Shown: positions 59,335-64,000 of the stretch, piece after piece
How positions within the stretch are numbered: position 1 is the first letter of the stretch
How the letters are laid out: the number at the start of each line of letters is the position of its first letter
Source: Noviluteimonas lactosilytica
GTDB lineage: Bacteria > Pseudomonadota > Gammaproteobacteria > Xanthomonadales > Xanthomonadaceae
Assembly (NCBI RefSeq): GCF_020866925.1
Contig: NZ_JAJGAK010000004.1
Span: 31,984-95,983 of the forward strand
DNA length: 64,000 bases
Direction: 5' to 3'
The notes under the pieces: model-generated
What the model was told of the DNA's origin: nothing
The model's database searches: none
Seen by the model: the letters and a program-made list of their open reading frames with translations, nothing else
Translations under genes and position numbers: made by a program

Positions 59335-59919
59335 ATGTTCGGCGAGATGGCATGGTCGTTCGTCATCCAGACGCTGTCGGGCATCGTCGCGGTGTTCGTC
59401 GGCATCTGGCTCGCGCTGATCGTCGAGCGCCGGCGCAAGGAAGAGGACACGAGCGAACGCGAGGCCGCGCAGATGGCCGAGTACGAGCGCGTGATCGATT
59501 CGATCCTCGGCAGCGTGGTGAAGAACACCGCGGAGGCGAAGCGCATCCTGCGCCTGCTCGGCGGCGCGCATTGCCCGCGCCTGTTGCACGCCGACCTGGA
59601 AACGGCGGTGTGGTACGCGAGCCACGGCCACTTCACCGCGCTGTGCCACAACGTCGACCAGCGCGTGATCCTCAGCCAGTTCTTCGACGACGTGCGGCGG
59701 CTGTCGGCGTTCATCGAGTTCCGCACCGAATTGCTGGCGCAGCGCACGACCGTCGGCCGCCGTGCCGACGATGCGGAAGTCGAAGCGCTCGCCGCCGAGG
59801 TCGACAAGCGCCTCGCCGCGATGGCCGAAGACCTGCGTTTCACCGGCGTCATGGTGATCACCGACCACGGCAAGCCGGTGCACAAGCGCTTGATGGGCAT
59901 CCCGACGGAAGTGGCCTGA
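59335..59919 (+). CDS. Membrane-anchored hypothetical protein
   Basis: 194 residues. One N-terminal helix ([20 protein letters not shown] then [12 protein letters not shown]) anchors a cytoplasmic helical domain with many Arg/Glu residues, possibly a coiled coil. Contains [20 protein letters not shown]. Relatives are annotated only as hypothetical; no function assigned. Starts 18 bp after the DUF4242 gene. Confidence 0.6.
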   Translation: MFGEMAWSFVIQTLSGIVAVFVGIWLALIVERRRKEEDTSEREAAQMAEYERVIDSILGSVVKNTAEAKRILRLLGGAHCPRLLHADLETAVWYASHGHFTALCHNVDQRVILSQFFDDVRRLSAFIEFRTELLAQRTTVGRRADDAEVEALAAEVDKRLAAMAEDLRFTGVMVITDHGKPVHKRLMGIPTEVA

Positions 59920-59946
59920 GCCGCGCGCGTGCGCGATGATGGCGCC

Positions 59947-60966
59947 ATGACCACGCCCATCGACCTGCGCTCCGACACCGTCACCAAGCCCACGCCCGCC
60001 ATGCGCGAAGCGATGCTGCGCGCCGCGGTCGGCGACGATGTGTACGGCGAAGATCCGACCGTCAACGCGTTGCAGGAACGCCTGGCGCGCGACCTCGGTT
60101 TCGAAGCGGGCCTCTACGCACCGAGCGGCACGCAGGCCAACCTGCTCGGGCTGCTCTCGCATTGCCAGCGCGGCGACGAGTACATCGTCGGCATGGACGC
60201 GCACACGTATCGCTTCGAAGGCGGCGGCGCGGCGGTGTTCGGTTCGATCCAGCCGCAACCGCTCGTGCAGGACGACGATGGCACGATTCCGCTCGCGTCG
60301 GTCGAAGCGGCGATCAAGCCGGTCGATCCCCACTTCGCGCGATCGAAGTTGCTGTGCCTGGAGAACACGTGGCACGGCCGCGTGCTGCCGCGTGCGTATC
60401 TCGCGGAAGCGCGTGCGTTGTGCGATCGACGCGGGTTGTCGCTGCATCTCGATGGCGCGCGCCTGTACAACGCCGCCGTCGCCGATGGCGTGGCGCCGCG
60501 CGAGATCGCCAAGCACTTCGACAGCGTGTCGGTGTGCCTGTCGAAGGGGCTCGGTGCGCCGGTGGGGTCGGTGCTGCTCAGTTCGCGCAAGTTGATCGAC
60601 GATGCGAAGCGTTGGCGCAAGGTCGCCGGCGGGGGCATGCGTCAAGCCGGCATCCTCGCGGCGGCGTGCCTGTATGCGCTCGATCATCATGTCGCGCGTT
60701 TGGCCGACGATCACCGCCGCGCGAAGCAACTCGCCGACGGCCTGCGCGGCCTCGACGGCGTCGATGTCGCCGCACAACACACCAACATGGTGTTCATCGA
60801 CGTGCCGACCGACCGCCTCAACGCCTTCCGCTCGGCGATGGACAAGGCCGGCATCCGCATGTCGATCGGCTACACGCCGCGCATCCGCATGGTCACGCAT
60901 CTCGATATCGACGATGCGGCGATCGAACAGACAATCGCGGCCTTCAGGGATTTCTCCCGCGGCTGA
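59947..60966 (+). CDS. ltaE: Low-specificity L-threonine aldolase
   Basis: 339 residues, PLP fold type [21 protein letters not shown] is the classical start; [52 protein letters not shown] and the Schiff-base Lys in [14 protein letters not shown] follow. It cleaves L-threonine/L-allo-threonine to glycine and acetaldehyde. Start at 59947; an upstream ATG adds six residues without similarity. Confidence 0.94.
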   Translation: MTTPIDLRSDTVTKPTPAMREAMLRAAVGDDVYGEDPTVNALQERLARDLGFEAGLYAPSGTQANLLGLLSHCQRGDEYIVGMDAHTYRFEGGGAAVFGSIQPQPLVQDDDGTIPLASVEAAIKPVDPHFARSKLLCLENTWHGRVLPRAYLAEARALCDRRGLSLHLDGARLYNAAVADGVAPREIAKHFDSVSVCLSKGLGAPVGSVLLSSRKLIDDAKRWRKVAGGGMRQAGILAAACLYALDHHVARLADDHRRAKQLADGLRGLDGVDVAAQHTNMVFIDVPTDRLNAFRSAMDKAGIRMSIGYTPRIRMVTHLDIDDAAIEQTIAAFRDFSRG

Positions 60967-61051
60967 TTCGCCGTAAGCCATCGAACTTTCGCATCGCGGG
61001 CGCGATGCGAAGTCCTCAGGCTTCGCGCTCCTTCCCAGGAGTGCCCTCCCA

Positions 61052-62134
61052 ATGCGTTTCCAACTTCTCGCGACGGTGCTCGCGTGTAGCGCCGCGTTCG
61101 TCTCCTTCGGCGCCAACGCGTCGAACCCGACCCCCTTCGACGGCGGCTACGTCCTCGAAGTCCTGCCGAACAACACGGCCGATCATTCGAAGCCGAGCTG
61201 CGTGGTCTTCGATCCGGCGCTCGGCGATGCCGGCATTCGCGCGCATCGCTGGGGCAACAGCGCCACCGCCCTGTGCGGCCTGGGTGACCTGACCGCGCAC
61301 GGCGCCAACAAGCAGGCGGTGTGGGACATCACGCCGGTCGAGCACACCGACGGCCGAAAGGCGTACACCCTTCGCAGCCGCTACAACGGCAAGTGCCTGA
61401 TCCGCAGCAACAACGGCCACAACGTCGTGCCGAGCCTGCACATGTGGAACGCGACCAACCCGCAGTGGTGTGGTTTCGGCTCGGCAGATGCGGTGATCGA
61501 GAACGGCCAGGCCGCGTGGGTCTTCGGCGAAACGCCGGACGGTGCGCCTGAAACCCAGGTGTCCAGCATCGCTGCGATGCGCAATGGCCTCGCGTACCTG
61601 TCGTTCGCTTCCACGAACACCAACATGCGCGGTACGCAGGCGATGCTTGCGGTCGACCACGTCTTCCGCCTGTCGTGCATGCCGGAAACGTGCATGAAGC
61701 CCGAACACCACCAGATCGTCGGCTCGGGTCCTTACGCCTACTCGCGGGCCGTGCGCGTGATCGACGCGGCTTACCTCGATCTCCCGTACACCGCGTGGAC
61801 TCCGACCGAGGGCTTCGGCGATACGCGTGAGCAGTATGTCGCGGTTCTGCCGAAGGACGCGGAGTTGTACTGCACACGGTTGCGCACCGGTGGCTTCTCC
61901 GACTGGCGACTGCCGACGCCCGACGAGTTGAAGAGGATTACGTGGCCCTCCAACCAGAACAACAACCAGCTGTGGACGCGATTCGGCTGGCCCACTGGCG
62001 AGCTTCCGTATCAGACGACGCTCTACCGCAACACCAGCACCATCGGCTGGGCCATCGCCGGAGAGTATCTCCACGGTGCGCGCGGCAACTGGTACTCGGT
62101 CAACGATCCGTATCCGGTGTCTTGCGTCCGCTGA
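61052..62134 (+). CDS. Exported lectin-like protein with Lcl/DUF1566 C-terminus, copy 1
   Basis: 360 residues, signal peptide MRFQLLATVLACSAAFVSFGANA. The central about 170 residues form a beta-rich repeat domain with KAYTLRSRYNGKCLIRSNNG and AVIENGQAAWVFGE, reminiscent of beta-trefoil lectins. The C-terminal part has YCTRLRTGGFSDWRLPTPDE, the hallmark of Lcl/DUF1566 domains (adhesion/fimbrial-type C-type-lectin-like folds). First of three tandem paralogues sharing the signal peptide, core motifs and the AGGAGTG ribosome site region. Confidence 0.8.
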   Translation: MRFQLLATVLACSAAFVSFGANASNPTPFDGGYVLEVLPNNTADHSKPSCVVFDPALGDAGIRAHRWGNSATALCGLGDLTAHGANKQAVWDITPVEHTDGRKAYTLRSRYNGKCLIRSNNGHNVVPSLHMWNATNPQWCGFGSADAVIENGQAAWVFGETPDGAPETQVSSIAAMRNGLAYLSFASTNTNMRGTQAMLAVDHVFRLSCMPETCMKPEHHQIVGSGPYAYSRAVRVIDAAYLDLPYTAWTPTEGFGDTREQYVAVLPKDAELYCTRLRTGGFSDWRLPTPDELKRITWPSNQNNNQLWTRFGWPTGELPYQTTLYRNTSTIGWAIAGEYLHGARGNWYSVNDPYPVSCVR

Positions 62135-62169
62135 TTGACGGACACCGAACTCTTCAAGGAGTGCATCCA

Positions 62170-63276
62170 ATGCGTTTCCAACTACTCGCGACCGTGCTGG
62201 CTTATGCCGCCGCATTCGCAACCTCCGGCGCTTCGGCGTCGGAGGTCGAGCCCTACCAGGACGCCGCCTACAACGGCAGCTACGTGATCGAAGTGCTGCC
62301 GAACAACACGGTCGATCATTCGCAACCCAAGTGCATGATCGTCGACCCTGCGCAGGGCGCCTACGGCGTCCGCACGCATCGCTGGACCAGCATCCCGACG
62401 GGCCTGTGTGGCCTGGGCCACATCACCGCGCACACGGAGAACAAACAGGCCGTGTGGGACATCACGCCGGTCCAGCACACCGATGGCCGCAAGGCATACG
62501 TGATCCGCAGTCGCTTCAACGGCCAGTGCCTGATCCGCAGCAACAACGGCCAAGACAACACGGCACGTCTCTTCAGCTGGAACGCCACCAATCCGGCCTT
62601 GTGCGGTTGGGGTAACGAAGATGCGCTCATCGACAACGGCCAGGCCGCGTGGGTCCTCGGCGACAGCGCCGTCGTAGGCGAGAATCTCGTCTCCAGCATC
62701 GGTGCGTTGCGGAACGGCATCGCGTACCTGTCGTTCGCTTCGAACAACAACGGCTTGCGCGCAGGTCAGACGATGCTGGCCGTCGACCACGAGTTCCGCC
62801 TCACCCGCGTGCCGGAAACCTGCACGAGTCACGCGCTGCAGCCCGACATCATCCGCGTGTGCGGCGTCGGCGACTTCTCGAAGCCGGTGACCGTGCGCGA
62901 CTCGGCGTACCTCAACATGGACTTCGCGCCGTGGAATGCCACCGCGTCTACCGACAACTTCTACGGCGACTGGAGCGTGCATTACATGGCGATCCGCGAC
63001 AAGGCCGCCGCGCCCGTCTACTGCAGTCGCCTGCGCACCGGCAATTTCAGCGATTGGCGCCTGCCGACGCGCGCTGAGCTCCGCAAGTTGTACGCGGCGT
63101 TCCCGAACAACAAGATCCGCGACTTCGGGTGGGCCACGGGTTACCGCGGGCACTGGACGAGCGAAGGGTTCACGGATCAATTCGGCAGGTACAACTTCTA
63201 CAGCGTTCGCTTCTTCGACGGATCCGAAGGCCAAGAGTGGGACGCGAACCCGTACCCGATCTCCTGCATCCGCTGA
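62170..63276 (+). CDS. Exported lectin-like protein with Lcl/DUF1566 C-terminus, copy 2
   Basis: 368 residues, signal peptide MRFQLLATVLAYAAAFATSG. Core motifs parallel copy 1: YVIEVLPNNTVDHSQPKCM, KQAVWDITPVQHTDGRKAYV, CLIRSNNGQDN, ALIDNGQAAWVLGD, YLSFASNNNGL. C-terminus: YCSRLRTGNFSDWRLPTRAE and a final NPYPISCIR (copy 1 ends DPYPVSCVR). The gene starts 36 bp after copy 1, with CAAGGAGTG upstream. Tandem duplication followed by divergence. Confidence 0.8.
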   Translation: MRFQLLATVLAYAAAFATSGASASEVEPYQDAAYNGSYVIEVLPNNTVDHSQPKCMIVDPAQGAYGVRTHRWTSIPTGLCGLGHITAHTENKQAVWDITPVQHTDGRKAYVIRSRFNGQCLIRSNNGQDNTARLFSWNATNPALCGWGNEDALIDNGQAAWVLGDSAVVGENLVSSIGALRNGIAYLSFASNNNGLRAGQTMLAVDHEFRLTRVPETCTSHALQPDIIRVCGVGDFSKPVTVRDSAYLNMDFAPWNATASTDNFYGDWSVHYMAIRDKAAAPVYCSRLRTGNFSDWRLPTRAELRKLYAAFPNNKIRDFGWATGYRGHWTSEGFTDQFGRYNFYSVRFFDGSEGQEWDANPYPISCIR

Positions 63277-63294
63277 TCCAACGCCTCACCTCGC

Positions 63295-63322
63295 ACGTGT
63301 CGCCCTTTTCGGGGCGACACGT
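63295..63322. terminator. Perfect 11-bp hairpin after copy 2
   Basis: ACGTGTCGCCC / GGGCGACACGT with loop TTTTCG; no U-tract follows, so it may be a weak terminator or an RNA-stability element. Confidence 0.4.
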
Positions 63323-63390
63323 CGAATCTTCACCGACAACATCGCGCACAACGTCCGCAGGATGCGCGCTCCTTCCAAGGAGTGTCCTCC

Positions 63391-64000
63391 ATGCGTCATC
63401 CACTACTCACCGCGCTCGCGTGTAGCGCCGCGTTCTTCTCCTTCGGCGCCAACGCGAAGTCCGGTATCGACGGCACCTTCAATGGCACCTACGTGATCGA
63501 AGCCCTGCCGAACAACACGCTCGATCATGAAAAACCCAAGTGCATGATCTTCGATGCCACGCAGGGAGCCTACGGGATTCGCCTGCATCGCGGGACCTAC
63601 TCGGGGCCATGCGGGGAGGGCCATCCGTATGTAGCCATCGCAATCGCGACCCCGGAACGCGCTTGGGATATCGCACCCGTCAAACACAGCGATGGCCGCA
63701 CGGCGCATGTCATTCGCAATCGCGCCAATGGGCAATGCCTGATTCGCAGCAACAACGGCCATGACGTCGCACCGCGCCTCTTCATGTGGAACGCCTCCAA
63801 CCCGCAGTGGTGTGGCCTGTCTTCCGCCAATGCGGTGATCGAAAACGGCCAGGCGGCATGGGTGTTCGGCGACAGCCCGACCGAATCGGGCACCCTCGTG
63901 TCCAGCATGGGCGTGCTGCGCAATGGTCTCGGTTTCCTGTCGTTCGCTTCCCGAAACGTCGGCCTGCGCGAAGACCAGGCGATGATCGCCGTCGACAACG
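63391..64000 (+). CDS. Exported lectin-like protein, copy 3 (runs off window)
   Basis: At least 203 codons; the stop lies beyond position 64000. Signal peptide MRHPLLTALACSAAFFSFGANA, then YVIEALPNNTLDHEKPKCM, CLIRSNNGHDV, AVIENGQAAWVFGD and LSFASRNVGL, aligned with copies 1 and 2. Upstream sequence (CGCGCTCCTTCCAAGGAGTG) matches that of copy 1, so regulatory DNA was duplicated too. The C-terminal Lcl domain is expected but not visible. Confidence 0.78.
   Translation, partial: MRHPLLTALACSAAFFSFGANAKSGIDGTFNGTYVIEALPNNTLDHEKPKCMIFDATQGAYGIRLHRGTYSGPCGEGHPYVAIAIATPERAWDIAPVKHSDGRTAHVIRNRANGQCLIRSNNGHDVAPRLFMWNASNPQWCGLSSANAVIENGQAAWVFGDSPTESGTLVSSMGVLRNGLGFLSFASRNVGLREDQAMIAVDN

Overview
The window is GC-rich, densely coded chromosomal DNA of a gammaproteobacterium, most likely a member of the Xanthomonadaceae/Lysobacteraceae (Lysobacter-like). 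The evidence is gene content and order: cca-slt, two DsbA-type proteins beside a di-haem cytochrome c4 and engB, a plant-type gshA, a CGFS glutaredoxin fused to a rhodanese domain, a homodimeric-type aceE, MaeB with a phosphotransacetylase tail, and tex. The species cannot be named from the sequence alone.

Layout. Positions 1-9.3 kb: cell-wall, redox and housekeeping genes (cca fragment, slt, an EEP phosphatase/nuclease, two thioredoxin-fold oxidoreductases, cytochrome c4, engB, gshA, a TPR lipoprotein). 9.4-12 kb: glutathione-dependent formaldehyde detoxification (frmA, fghA) and a PP-loop ATPase. 12-14.9 kb: a large cysteine-containing exported protein and a LuxR-type regulator. 14.9-29 kb: a DegV-family operon, a coupled pair of amidohydrolase paralogues of which one has lost its metal ligands, nucleotide salvage, grxD, a deacetylase, an aminotransferase operon, and rsgA with a DUF1704 protein. 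29-41 kb: a glycan/LPS block with a multi-spanning glycosyltransferase, six GT2-type glycosyltransferases (one frameshifted) and a methyltransferase, interrupted by maeB and ending at aceE. 43.7-51.9 kb: small membrane and hypothetical proteins and two unusual tRNA-like RNA loci. 51.9-52.7 kb: a more AT-rich scar holding the C-terminal remnant of an McrC restriction subunit. 52.9-61 kb: tex, an old-yellow-enzyme homologue, a WD40-like protein, a small cassette beside a 64-bp perfect palindrome, and ltaE. 61-64 kb: a tandem family of exported proteins with an Lcl/DUF1566-like C-terminus; the third copy runs off the window.

Most striking is a bipartite RNA locus present twice (45.60-45.99 kb and 48.21-48.60 kb). 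In each, a tRNA-Arg-like RNA with an irregular anticodon arm, a structured leader/trailer and its own terminator is transcribed leftwards. About 45 bp from its predicted -35, a TTGACA-type promoter drives a short structured RNA rightwards, ending in an intrinsic terminator. That short RNA is complementary to its neighbouring tRNA-like RNA in two blocks (D-arm 5' side and anticodon arm), and the differences between the two loci largely preserve cognate pairing through G-U wobbles. A third, diverged copy of the short RNA and a collapsed remnant lie nearby. I know of no described system with this arrangement; any function is inference.
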